A stretch of DNA of 64,000 nucleotides from Budorcas taxicolor. Lineage: Eukaryota; Chordata; Mammalia; Artiodactyla; Bovidae. Numbering within the stretch: position 1 is the stretch's first letter; the number at the start of each line of letters is the position of its first letter. Below, piece after piece: positions 44,516-54,850 of the stretch. The position numbers were made by a program, and so were the translations under genes. Where the stretch lies: positions 80,509,533 to 80,573,532 of the forward strand of contig NC_068922.1 of assembly GCF_023091745.1 (NCBI RefSeq), given 5' to 3'. The notes under the pieces are model-generated. The model saw only the letters and a list, made by a program, of their open reading frames with translations. It was not told the origin of the DNA and ran no database searches.

Positions 44516-45439
44516 GAGAAGAGTTAATTATTTGAGAACAGCCTGTATCAGCATGTTCCGGAATATCTCGAGAATTCATGGTTCTTGGGATGTTAGTAGA
44601 AGCTCACTCAAAACGTGAAGTCTGCAGAATTTGGAGAAAGAGAAAAACAGAACTTACCATTTTCCCTTGTTGCAAAGACTCTTCAGAGCCTTTAACAGGT
44701 CAATGACTGTCACAAATGTCCAAGTGGGAATTAGGCAATGTGATTCCCTAACTTGTTTCAGATTCAGATGGCCTTATTCAACAACTGCATTGTAGGGCTT
44801 GTGCTCAGAGGAATGTATTTTGATAAAAGCTCTTTTGGACAAGGTGTCAAACTTAAAGAAATGTTTTTATCATATTACTATGTCTTGGGAAAAAATCCAG
44901 GTGTTTCTGAAGGATTTGCACTGATCTTATTCAGGACCTTTCACTGTTGAGAACTGAAGGCAGCATCAAGTGGCCAAGCAGCTTCATTCCTTTACTCCTC
45001 AATGATTGTGTGAGGATCGAGAGTGCACACCTGTTCATTCGACTGACTTGGAAATGTGTTGGTCTAGCCACAGGGCAAAACGTCGGCACAAAAATCTACT
45101 CATTACTGAGCTCAACTTTGCTTTAACTGCCTGTGTGATCGTCCCTGAGGTTTGGAAATGCAAGATTTAGCTCAAAGAGCATCTAAAGATCACTCTGGAC
45201 TGTTTGAGAAAGAGCCTCAGCAGTGGTGAGTCGGGAGCAGGGCCTCCGACTGCAGAAGGCTGGACTCGCACAGAAACCCTACCAAGTTCTCACCGAGCCT
45301 CAGTTTGCATTACCTCTAAAGTGGGGTCCTCCTCTGACGGCAGACGTTTGTCTTTATCCAAAGAAAGGTTGGGAAGGCATAGAAGGGACTCTGTAGAGGA
45401 GGGTGAAAACTGAAATAGCTGGTTTGGATAATATGTCCA
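44516..45439. other. Non-genic single-copy DNA
   Basis: No recognised repeat or exon. Confidence 0.45.
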
Positions 45440-46165
45440 TATGTATACATTTATAAGTTTATTACAGTAAAATACACGTAAATTTATGTCTTAGCCATTT
45501 TTAAATACAGTTCAGTAATGTTAAGTATATTCACAGTGTTGCACAACCAATCTGCAGAACTTCTTCATCTTGCGAAACTGAAATTCTGTTAACAGCATCT
45601 CCTCATTCTCCCGCCGCCCCAGCCTCATTCCACTCTCTGTTGCCATTTAGTTGCTATGTTGTGCACGATTCTTTTAACGTCCAACAGAGCCCACTAGGCT
45701 CCTCTGTCCATGGGATTTTCCACGCAAGATTACTGGAGTGGGTTGCCACTTCCTTCTCCAGGGGATCTTCCCGACTCAGGAATTGGTCTCACACCTCCTG
45801 CATCGGCAGGCAGATTCCTCACCACCAAGTCACCAGGGAAGCCCGTTCTGCTCTCTGCCTCTCTGATGCTGACTCCTCTGTGTACCTCATAGAAGTGAAA
45901 TAAAGGATTTGTCTTTTTGTGACCTGGTTCATTTATCTCGGCATAATATCCTCAAGGTCCCTCCATGTTTAGCGTTTGCCTGGACTTCCTTCCTTTTTGG
46001 GGCTAAATCATAGTCCATTGTATGGGATTTATCCGTTCATTTGTTCTTTCTTCCACTTCTCGGCTATTGCACATAACGCTGCTGTGGACATGAATATATT
46101 AATCTTTGAGAACCCAATTTCAGTTCTTTTGGATAAACATCTGTAAGTGAAATTGCACCCGTTAC
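45440..46165 (-). mobile_element. Old L1 3' fragment, antisense, split by Bov-tA
   Basis: Antisense L1: aagtatattcacagtgttgc, then (after the SINE) ctttttgtgacctggttcat, aaatcatagtccattgtatg and tctcggctattgcacataac. Confidence 0.72.
45642..45845 (-). mobile_element. Bov-tA SINE inside L1
   Basis: Antisense copy: gggattttccacgcaagatt, ttccttctccaggggatctt, head caccaagtcaccagggaagc. ctctctg occurs on both flanks as a possible 7-base duplication. Confidence 0.88.
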
Positions 46166-46169
46166 ATTT

Positions 46170-46890
46170 TTAAAACAACTCTATTGAGATATAGTTCACA
46201 CATCATAAAATTACCTTTTAAAGTGCAAAATTCAGTGGATTTTAGTACAGTTGACCTTTGAACATCATGGGTTTGAATTGCTCAGGTCTATTTATGTGCA
46301 GAAACACAACTGCATGACCCAGGGTTGGCTGAATCGCTGGATGTGGAGCCTGGAGAAGGGCACTGACTGTAAAGTTCCAGGCAGATTTTGGAGTACACGG
46401 AAGGTTGGTGCCCCAACCCTCAAGCTGCTCAAGGGTCAACTATATGTTGACAGATTCACGCGACTGTCACCACAATCGATTTTATAACATTTCCGCCACC
46501 CTACAAAGAAACCTCATGGCCTCAGCAGAGACCCCCGCATCCCTCCCATGTCCCAGCCCTTCGTGAGCACTGATCTCCTTTCCGTTTCTATGGATTTGCC
46601 TCTTCCGGACATTCGTTCATAAATGGAATCACACTGTATGTGGTCTTCTGTGTCTGGCTTCGTTCACTTAACAGAAGGCTTGCGAGGATCATCCATGGTG
46701 CAGCCTGAATTTGTGCTCCGTCCTCTGCTTATTGGCGAGGAGTTTTCCACTGTATGGATATGCCGACTGTGTTTACTCATCTATCCGTCAGTCCATGGAC
46801 GTTTGTGCTGCACCCATCATACCATATTACCGCCTCCGTACTTCTTGCCTTGTGACACTGCCAACATCTAGCCTTGTGGCATTCAGAATT
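46170..46890 (-). mobile_element. Second old L1 3' fragment, antisense, split by Tigger
   Basis: Starts at an L1 3' end (ctattgagatatagttcaca) and continues through atggatttgcctcttccgga, aaatggaatcacactgtatg and ccactgtatggatatgccga. Head-to-tail with the preceding L1 in the same orientation. Confidence 0.78.
46248..46440. mobile_element. Short non-autonomous Tigger-type transposon
   Basis: Terminal inverted repeats: cagttgacctttgaacatca at the left and ctgctcaagggtcaac at the right, about 190 bases with a TA on each side. The L1 sequence reads through correctly when it is removed. It is too short to encode a transposase. Confidence 0.85.
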
Positions 46891-48867
46891 TCCTTTTTCT
46901 CTACTGGGACCAATAAGACCCTTTATGAAAATGTAGACCAGAGGACTTATCTGAGTGGTGAACTGCAGGTTCATCCTCCCCGCCTCCTCACAGTCTTATT
47001 CCCTCCAAATATAAAAGGAAGAAAACTCCATCCACTCAGCCTAAAAGCAATATATATACGTGTATTTTTTTTCCTTCTCTATTTCTAATGGAATAGACTT
47101 GTGCTCTTTAGGGAAATCAATAGGAGGGGTAACAACCGATTATACTATGAGAAAGGAAATTTTAAAAGACTCTTTGGAAATAGTGCATACATAAAACATT
47201 TCGGAACTATCTGCAAATGCAGGAATTATCCCTCGATGCGAAGGATCTGTGCCAAAGTAAAAGTCTGCTTAGGCTTCTATGAATTTCCACGTTGGTGGCA
47301 ACTCTCTCGCTCCAGTGTCTGTGACGGCTGCTGCTCTGTCCTGTGTCGTCCAGTGTCCACGTCTCAAATTCCAGTCGAGGACGAGGCTATTCTGTCTAAT
47401 TAGCAATCGAGCCCTAAGTGAACTCAGAGTGTTTTAGGCATCACAGTTCTTAGCCATGTGTTCAGCAGCATTTGGATTTCACTGAATGCCCGGGCAGAAG
47501 ACTCTTAGCGGTTTGGGCGGCATATTTCCTTGCTCTGGATGTTGAAAGGAGTAGAAGTCAGGTTTGGAGTGAACTGCGGGAAGACTTGCCACAAGCTGCA
47601 CCTGTTTGAAAGCTCAGCCGTGGGGGCAGTCTTCTCATTATTCGGGAGACCTGACAGACTCCCCCTTCTCACTCATATTTCACATTTACGCAACCACCGT
47701 CCAACTTGGTTACAAAGAAGGGAGAGAAACTTGTCATTTGTTTGATCATCGTCGTGGTGTAAGAATTTGCCTGTCACTTGTTTAGGATAATGGCTGAATT
47801 CTTTCGTTTGTCAGTGGGTGCTTGGCAGTTCGGATGTGTTAGACTGCTCGCAAACAGCTGAGAGAGATCCACACATCCTATCCATTGTCAGGCTCATTTA
47901 GCAGATTATTCAAAGACTAAAGTAAGGGAGGATAGCTCAGGCTAGGAGTCTTTTAAGAAAACATTACAGAGTGTGAACAAAAGCAAATCCACAGAACTTT
48001 AAAATGTCAGAGAACTTAGAAATCCTTCATTTGGAGGGTTTGAAAACTCATCTGCCCACAGAGCCCAGGCAGAGAGTAAAAGGAAAAAAATAAAATGACT
48101 GAAAAAGGAAAAGTGGCCGAGAGAGGTTGATGCCTTTTGCAAGGTCCTGGGAGGGCTTCTAGGTGCTAGCCATGGCTCAGTAATCGTATGTTTTCATGAA
48201 ATTTGCAAAAGATATTGAACTTTAATTCACTGATAGGGCAGTAGCTGCCATCTCTGACGTGCCCCCTCCTTCCCATTTTCCCTTCTGTTGGGTGATCGAT
48301 GATGTTGGAGTCATCCCAGGACTTTTGTACTCGGGGGCCACAGGCAATTTTTATTTGTAATTTTTTCCTGCAGTTTTAGACATGCTGCAAATACATTATA
48401 TTCACCATTTTGTATTATTTTTCTTAAAGAAGAGCTCTTTCCAGGTTTTAAACGCTTCAGACTTCACAAAACCAGCAGGCAAGGCAGGCTTTATGGAAAT
48501 GTGGGCACTTCATACCTGTCTGGGAGAAGCTGCTTTACTGGGCTCAAGGCAGTTGCCAGGTGGGTGTTGAAAAATGCCTGGTGTGATCAGTTCCCTTCAG
48601 TGAAGTCAGAAATCCAGACTTTCATGTCAAATGTTCTAATTTCCAAATATTTATAACTAACCAAACAAAACTAATTGGAAGGTCAAGTTTGATCTGTGGA
48701 CTGTCAGTTTTCAACCTTTGCTATTTATGATGAAAAAGCTAAATGAACAGGTCTAAAAATATTGAGCCATCCATCCACACCGTTATCTTCCAAAGCTCTT
48801 ACACTGAAATGATCAACCTAGTTTTTTTGTTTTGTTTGGTTTTACTTTTAAAGCATTCAACTAGTAA
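46891..48867. other. Non-genic single-copy DNA
   Basis: About 2 kb with no repeat recognised. Frames at 47101-47403 and 47530-47745 plus are short and have no family features. It is the longest Bov-free stretch in the right half apart from 54851-57146, so it is worth a conservation check. Confidence 0.45.
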
Positions 48868-48874
48868 TCATTGA

Positions 48875-48994
48875 GCGCTGCTGCTGCTGCTGCGAAGTCG
48901 CTTCAGTCGTGTCCAACTCTGCGCGACCCCATGGATGGCAGCCCGCCAGGCTCCCCCGTCCCTGGGATTCTCCAGGCAAGAACACTGGAGTGGG
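48875..48994 (-). mobile_element. Bov-A SINE with (GCT)n tail
   Basis: Antisense BovA unit: gctgctgctgctgcgaagtc, cgccaggctcccccgtccct, ending at ggcaagaacactggagtggg. The duplication tcattga is at 48868-48874 and 48995-49001. 5'-truncated relative to the copy at 44200. Confidence 0.93.
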
Positions 48995-49001
48995 TCATTG
49001 A

Positions 49002-49264
49002 ATGCTGACTGTGCTTTTTACATAGATCTGAGTTTCTCCCAAGTTCAGCTCTTAATTAACCGTGTCCTAAGGAGCCTCCATCCAGGATTAGTGCTAGGAG
49101 GCAGCTTGATATGAAATTACATCTCACTGTGCCAGGATGCTGAAGACAACTAACTGAAATTCACAATAATTCAGACAAAGCATTCAGATCCTTATTAAAA
49201 GAAAAGCTTCAAAATATATGGCATGAAATTTTTTATTTATGAGCACGTTAAGGTAGTCCTTGTG
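49002..49264. other. Non-genic AT-rich DNA
   Basis: No repeat or exon recognised. Confidence 0.45.
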
Positions 49265-49364
49265 TTAGTTCAGTCGCTCAGTCGTGTCCAACTCTTTGCG
49301 ACCCCATGAACTGCAGCACGCCAGGCCTCCCCGTCCATCACCAACTCCCAGAGTTTACTCAAAC

Positions 49365-51145
49365 TCATGTCCATCGCGTCGCTGATGCCATCCACCATCT
49401 CATCCTCTGTTGTCCCCTTCTCCTCCAGCCTTCAATATTTCCCAGCATCAGAATCTGTTCAAATGGGTCAGCTATTTGCATGAGGTGGCCAAAGTATTGG
49501 AATTTCAGCTTCAACATCAGTCCTTCCAATGAATATTCAGGACTGATTTCCTTTAGGATGGACTGGTTGGATCTCCTTGCAGTCCAAGGGACTCTCGAGA
49601 GTCTTCTCCAACACCACAGTTCAGAAGCATCAGTTCTTTGGCACTCAGCTTTCTTTATAGTCCAACTCTCACACCCATACATGATTACTGCAAAAACCAG
49701 AGCTTTGACTAGATGGATCTTTGTTGACAAATAATCTCTGCTCTTTAATATGCTGCCTAGGTTGGTCATAACTTTTCTTCCAAGGAGCAAGCGTCTTTTA
49801 ATTTCATGGCTGCAGTCACCATCTGCAGTGATTTTGAAGCCGCCCAAAATAAAGGCTGTCACTGTTTCCATTGCTTCCCCATCTACTTGCCATGAAGTGA
49901 TGGGACCAGATGCCATGATCTTAGTTTTCTGAATGTTGAGAGCTTTAAGCCACTCTCCTCTTTCACTTTCATCAAGGGGCTTTTTAGCTCCTCTTCACTT
50001 TTTGCCATAAGGGTGGTGTCATCTGCATATCTGAGGTGATTGATATTTCTCCCTGCAATCTTGATTCCAGCTTGTGCTTCCTCCAGCCCAGCGTTTCTCA
50101 TGATGTACTCTGCATAGAAGTTAAATAAGCAGGGTGACAGTATACAGCCTTGACGTACTCCTTTTCCTATTTGGAACCAGTCTGTTGTTCCATGTCCAGT
50201 TCTAACTGTTGCTTCCTGACCTGCATATAGGTTTCTCAGGAGGCAGGTCAGGTGGTCTGGTATTCCCATCTCTTTCAGAATTTTCCACAGTTTATTGTGA
50301 TCCACACAGTCAAAGGCTTTGGCATAGTCAATAAAGTAGAAATACATGTTTTTCTGGAACTCTCTTGCCTTTTCAGTGATCCAGCAGATGTTGGCAATTT
50401 GATCTCTGGTCTCTCTGCCTTTTCTAAAACCAGCTTGAACATCTGGAAGTTCATGTGCTGCTGAAGCCTGGCTTGGAGAATTGTGAGCATTACTTTGTTA
50501 GCATGTGCTGCTGCTGCTGCTAAGTCGCTTCACTCGTGTCCGACTCTGTGCGACCCTATAGATGGCAGCCCACCAGGCTTCCCCATCCCTGGGATTCTCC
50601 AGACAAGAACACTGGAGTGGGTTGCCATTTCCTTCTCCAGTGCATGAAAGTGAAAAGTGGAAGTGAAGTCGCTCAGCATGTGAGATGAGTGCAATTGTGT
50701 GGTAATTTGAGCATTCTTTGGCATTGCCTTTCTTTGGGATTAGAATGAAAACTGACCTTTTCCAGTCCTGTGGCCACTGCTGAGTTTTCCAAATTTGCTG
50801 CCATATTGAGTGCACCACTTTCACACCATCATCTTTTAGGATTTGAAATGGCTCAACTGGAATTCCATCACCTACACTAGCTTTGTTCATAGTGATGCTT
50901 CCTAAGGCCCACTTGACTTCATATTCCAGGATGTCTGGCTCTAAGTGAGTGATCACACCATCGTGATTATCTTGGTCATGAAGATCTTTTTTGCACAGTT
51001 CTTCTGTGTATTCTTGCCACCTCTTCTTAATATCTTCTGCTTCTGTTAGGTCCATACCATGTCTGTCCTTTATCGAGCCCATCTTTGCATGAAATGTTCC
51101 CTTAGTATCTCTAATTTTCTTGAAGAGATCTCTAGTCTTTCCCAT
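49365..51145 (-). pseudogene. BovB reverse-transcriptase domain, broken
   Basis: Read right to left: an N-terminal frame (50498-51145) with MGKTRDLFKKIRDTKGTFHA and FILIPKKGNAKECSNY, broken by the nested SINE. A frame at 49883-50347 holds FIDYAKAFDCVDH, GVRQGCILSPCLFNFY and the catalytic YADDTTLMAK. A frame at 49365-49916 holds the tail (MYGCESWTIKKAE, LKFQYFGHLM). At least one frameshift separates the last two (near 49880-49950), so no continuous protein can be made. Confidence 0.92.
50506..50682 (-). mobile_element. Bov-A SINE nested in BovB, exact target duplication
   Basis: Antisense BovA with a (TGC)n end, running tgctgctgctgctaagtcgc to an agtggaagtgaagtcgctc end. agcatgtg flanks it (about 50499-50506 and 50677-50684). 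Removing one copy restores continuous BovB, so this insertion is younger than the BovB. Confidence 0.95.
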
Positions 51146-51263
51146 TCTGTTCTTTTCCTCTATTTGTTTGCATTGATCACTGAGGAAGGCTTTCCTATCT
51201 CTCCTTGCTCTTCTTTGGAACTCTGCATTCGGATGGGTATATCTTTCCTTTACTCCTTTGCTT

Positions 51264-52235
51264 TCACTTCTCTTCTTTTTGCAAGTATTTGTAAGGCCTC
51301 CTCAGACTGCCATTTTGCGTTTTTGCATTTCTTTTTCTTGGGGATGATCTTGCCCCTGCCTCCTGTTCAATGTCACAAACCTCTGTCCATAGTTCATCAG
51401 GCACTCTGTCTATCAGATCTAATCCCTTCAATCTATTTCTCACTTCCACTGTATAATCGTAAGGGACTTGATTTAGGTCATACCTGAATGGTCTAGTGGT
51501 TTTCCCTACTTTCTTCAATTTAAGTCTGAATTTGGTAATAAGGAGTTCATGATCCGAGCCACAGTCAGCTCCTGGTCTTGTTTTTGCTGACTGTATAGAG
51601 CTTCTCCATCTTTGGCTGCAAAGAATATAATCAGTCTGATTTCGGTGTTGACCATCTGGTGATGTCCATGTGCAGAGTCTTCTCTTGTGTTGTTGGAAGA
51701 GGGTGTTTGCTATGACCAGTGCGTTCTCTTGGCAAAACTCTATTAGCCTTTCCCCTGCTTCATTCTGTACTCCAAGGCCAAATTCGCCTGTTACTCCAGG
51801 TGTTTCTTGACTTCGCTCTTTTGCATTCCAGTCCCCTATAATGAAAAGGCCATCTTTTTGGGGTGTTTGTTCTAACAGGTCTTGTAGGTCTTCATAGAAC
51901 CATTCAACTTCAGCTTCTTCAGCATTACTGGTTGGGGCATAGACTTGGATTACTGTGATATTGAATGGTTTACCTTGGAAATGAACAGAGATCATTCTGT
52001 CATTTTTGAGACTGCATCCAAGTACTGCATTTCGGACTCTTTTGTTGACCATGATGGCTATTCCATTTCTTCTAAGGGATTCCTGCCCGCAGTAGTAAAT
52101 ATAATGATCATCTCAGTTAAATTCACCCATTCCAGTCCATTTTAGTTCGCTGATTCCTAAAATGTCAACGTTTACTCTTGCCATCTCCTGTTTGACCACT
52201 TCCAGTTTGCCTTGATTCGTGGACCTAACATTCCA
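51264..52235 (-). pseudogene. BovB apurinic-type endonuclease domain, broken
   Basis: The minus strand from about 52235 starts with the EN N-terminal motif TWNVRS and the ISELKWTG box with its catalytic Glu, then meets an in-frame stop just after MGEFN (near 52113). The remaining frame (51264-52052) keeps VQVYAPTS-type core sequence, IGDWNAK, QTDYILCSQ and the GSDHELL catalytic box. This is the target-nicking domain of RTE LINEs. A C-terminal frameshift lies around 51340, where the frame reads RSSPRKRNAK. Confidence 0.9.
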
Positions 52236-52479
52236 GGTTCCTATACAATGTTGCTTTTTATAGCATCAGACTTTACTTCCATCACCAGTCACATCCACAA
52301 CTGGGTGTTGTTTTTGCTTTGGCTGCATCTCTTTGTTATTTATGGAGATACTTCTCCACTGATCTCCAGTAGCATATTGGGCACCTACTGACCTGGGGAG
52401 TTTCTCTCTCAGTGTCCTGTCTTTTTGCCTTGTCTTCATGTTAGTGTAGTTCTTTGCATGAACTTTCAGTGACTTGGGG

Positions 52480-52680
52480 CTTTCTTGGTGGCTCAGACGA
52501 TAAAGAATCTGCCTCCGAGGCAGGAGACTCGTTCAATCCCTGGATCAGGAAGATCCCCCGAAGAAGGAATTGGCAGCCCACTCCAGGATTCTTGCCTGGG
52601 AAATCTCATGGACAGAAGAGCCTGGCAGACTGCAGTCTATGGGGTCGCAGAGTGGGACATGACTAAGCGACTTTCACTTG
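52480..52680 (+). mobile_element. Bov-tA SINE beside BovB 5' end
   Basis: Sense copy: gctttcttggtggctcagac, tcaatccctggatcaggaag, ccaggattcttgcctgggaa and the tail actaagcgactttcactt. Its right part belongs to a block duplicated at 57147. Confidence 0.93.
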
Positions 52681-52734
52681 GATGCTTTAAAGTATTTGGA
52701 GGTACTAGAAGTGTACCTCTTTTTACTCCTCCTC

Positions 52735-52890
52735 ACCTTGAATCTTTACATCCGTTTACTGCCTCCAAAACATTTCCATGCCTGGACCTTTCTCAGCATT
52801 GAGATCTTGGCTGGCATGTTACCTCCTTAGAGAACCTTCCCGGAACATGTTAGCTAAATTAGCCACTTTCCAGCTCTCTTCCTCAAGGGC
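52735..52890 (+). mobile_element. L2-like fragment (duplicated block, copy A)
   Basis: Sense L2-like wording: gctggcatgttacctcctta and gagaaccttcccggaacatg. It joins a hAT element at about 52888; the same join recurs at 57480. Confidence 0.6.
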
Positions 52891-53097
52891 TGGCATATGA
52901 CAGCCTGCGGCTGAATCCAGCCTGCTGCCTGTTTTGCAAATAAAGTTTTATTGGCACACTGCCATGCTCGTTACACATTGTTACATGTTTGTGTTACAAG
53001 CTGAGACTTGGGTAGTTGCAACAGAGACCTTTTGGCCCACAGATCCCAAAATATTTACTCTGTGGTCTTTTAATAGGAAATGTTTGCTGACCTCGGA
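52888..53097 (+). mobile_element. hAT-type non-autonomous transposon
   Basis: Near-complete element: ggctggcatatgacagcctg, gcaaataaagttttattggc, gttgcaacagagaccttttg and the far end gaaatgtttgctgacctcgg. The ends are mutually inverted (ggctggcatatgac against tttgctgacctc). I recognise this common mammalian hAT family but not its exact name. Confidence 0.7.
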
Positions 53098-54122
53098 GAC
53101 TCCTATTGACCTGTTTTATTCCTTTCACAATATTGATTATTTCCTGAAATTATTATTGGTTGGTTTGTTTGCTTGCTTGTTTCTGATTTCTGCTATTAGA
53201 TTAGAAGCTTCTGGAAGACTCATTTTCCCTTTTACCTGGAATATAGTAAGCATAATATATTTGATGGAGTGAATTTAATAAATCCCATGCTGTAGTCCTT
53301 CTATTAATTCAGCGAGGGGCTCCCAAGCTTCAATACACAAGTGAGTGCTGTTGATTTACATTTCGACAAGGGAAAAACACGTGCATTTTTTGGTTTGGGT
53401 TGCATAAACTAGACCAACCAAATACGCTGAGACAGATGAGGCCTAAGTGGTATATTCTATAATGTCATCTCTTGCACTTGATGACGAAAAGCCAAGATGT
53501 GAAACCGATGGAAATCACGGCGAGTGTGTCATTTCACCCCGTGCCATCGCCACTAACCAGAACTGGCTCTTGTTTGCCAGGCAATCAAAGCCAATTCACT
53601 CTGCTTTCTTCTGAGTTACCAACCATGTTGGTTTAGCCCTGTCTAATCAAATAAATGAGTTTCTTAAAAAAAAATCTCCACCCGTGTAAGGAAAGATGCC
53701 CTTATTTTGTCTGAATACTTACATCGCCTTGTCCCATACTGTGTTCATAAGCCCTAACGTTCTGCACACGTGAGAGCTTTCCAGAAAGCTGTCTTTATCT
53801 GAATTTATCCAGCCGTTGGTTCCCATCTCCTATCCTTGTCACTTGAGAATTTATTTACTGGTTCCTTGTCTATTAGTCTTTTTGTCCTCTGACTGCTGTC
53901 TTGGAAGCAGGCACCGTTTCGTACTTATCTGTATATTTCCCTCTATTACCCAATATGTGTTTGGCCTGAATTGAGTCTGGGGTCAGCACCAGGCCCCTGA
54001 CACTGTGCTGGGGGTTATGTCAGATAAGACTGTCAAAGTTTCTCAAGAGCCCTAGAATCTTATCCTGGGAAAGCTCACACCTTCTAGAAATAAGCCTAAT
54101 CCAATGCACTCATTTGCCATGT
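53098..54122. other. Non-genic single-copy DNA
   Basis: No recognised repeat or exon. Confidence 0.45.
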
Positions 54123-54125
54123 TAA

Positions 54126-54157
<32 letters not shown>

Positions 54158-54160
54158 AAG
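54123..54160. repeat. (TA)n plus poly-T tract
   Basis: TA dinucleotides followed by a T run of about 19, possibly the tail of an antisense retrotransposon, though no body follows that I recognise. Confidence 0.8.
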
Positions 54161-54329
54161 AAAACAACAGCTATTCGTTTGCTTTTGAAATTATTATTGA
54201 TTGCCATTTTAAGTTTTATTTTTCTGTGTCTCTACAAATGCATGTTTGGTCAGCTCTCCAAGCATTTGAAGGCCCCTGAATTTTTTGGAGGCTCCTGGAA
54301 AGAGGTGCACACACTCCACCCCCACAGCC

Positions 54330-54620
54330 CAAATCCTAATGTATGAAGCCCGTGTGAACATGCACAGATACAGCAGGGGACACTGTAGACGTGGTTCCTG
54401 GACTCAGGGGGCCCAGCGTCCAGCTAGTGTGCGATGCGAGTGAGCAGGTAGTTACAGGAAACTGAGAGGAGGCCTGTTTCGGAGGAAGGGCGGGGCTGAA
54501 AGAAGACTCGAGAGAGGACCGGAGGGGAGTGGGGATGCGGCAGGCGCTGAGGAAGCCCTGCCTGGAGAGCGACGTCTTCGCTGAGCCTGCAGGGTGAGAA
54601 GCTGCGGCCAGCCCTCCCCA
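54330..54620 (-). mobile_element. L2 LINE fragment, antisense
   Basis: Antisense L2: gagtgagcaggtagttacag, aagccctgcctggagagcga and cgctgagcctgcagggtgag. CpG content is higher than in the flanks. Confidence 0.6.
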
Positions 54621-54631
54621 GCTAGCTTTGG

Positions 54632-54850
54632 TAAGGACTTCCCTAGTGGCCCTAGCCGTCAAGAACCCGCCTGCCAGCGCAGGAGACCCGAGAGGAGGGC
54701 TCAGTCCCTGGGCCGGGAGGATCCGCTGGAGCAGGCAATGGCCACCCGCTCCAGTATTCGTGCCTGGAGAATGTCACGGACAGAGGAGCCACAGTCCACA
54801 GCTGCGCCAAGAGTCAGACACACTGAAGTGACTTAGCACGCACACACGCA
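54632..54850 (+). mobile_element. Bov-tA SINE, diverged
   Basis: Sense copy: gacttccctagtggccctag, gcaggcaatggccacccgct, ccagtattcgtgcctggaga and the tail actgaagtgacttagcacgc. A gap of about a dozen bases lies between cagaggagcc and acagtccaca. Confidence 0.9.

Larger units (their letters stand above)
49265..52457 (-). mobile_element. Nearly full-length BovB LINE
   Basis: The longest element here: about 3.2 kb including a nested SINE, so about 3.0 kb of BovB. It runs from the 3' end (agttcagtcgctcagtcgtg) to a 5' region near 52450. RTE-class order on the minus strand: endonuclease, linker, reverse transcriptase, C-terminal tail, short 3' end. Imperfect candidate target sites are gtagtccttgtg (49253-49264) and gtagttctttgc (52446-52457). 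Stops, frameshifts and the nested SINE make it inactive. Confidence 0.95.
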
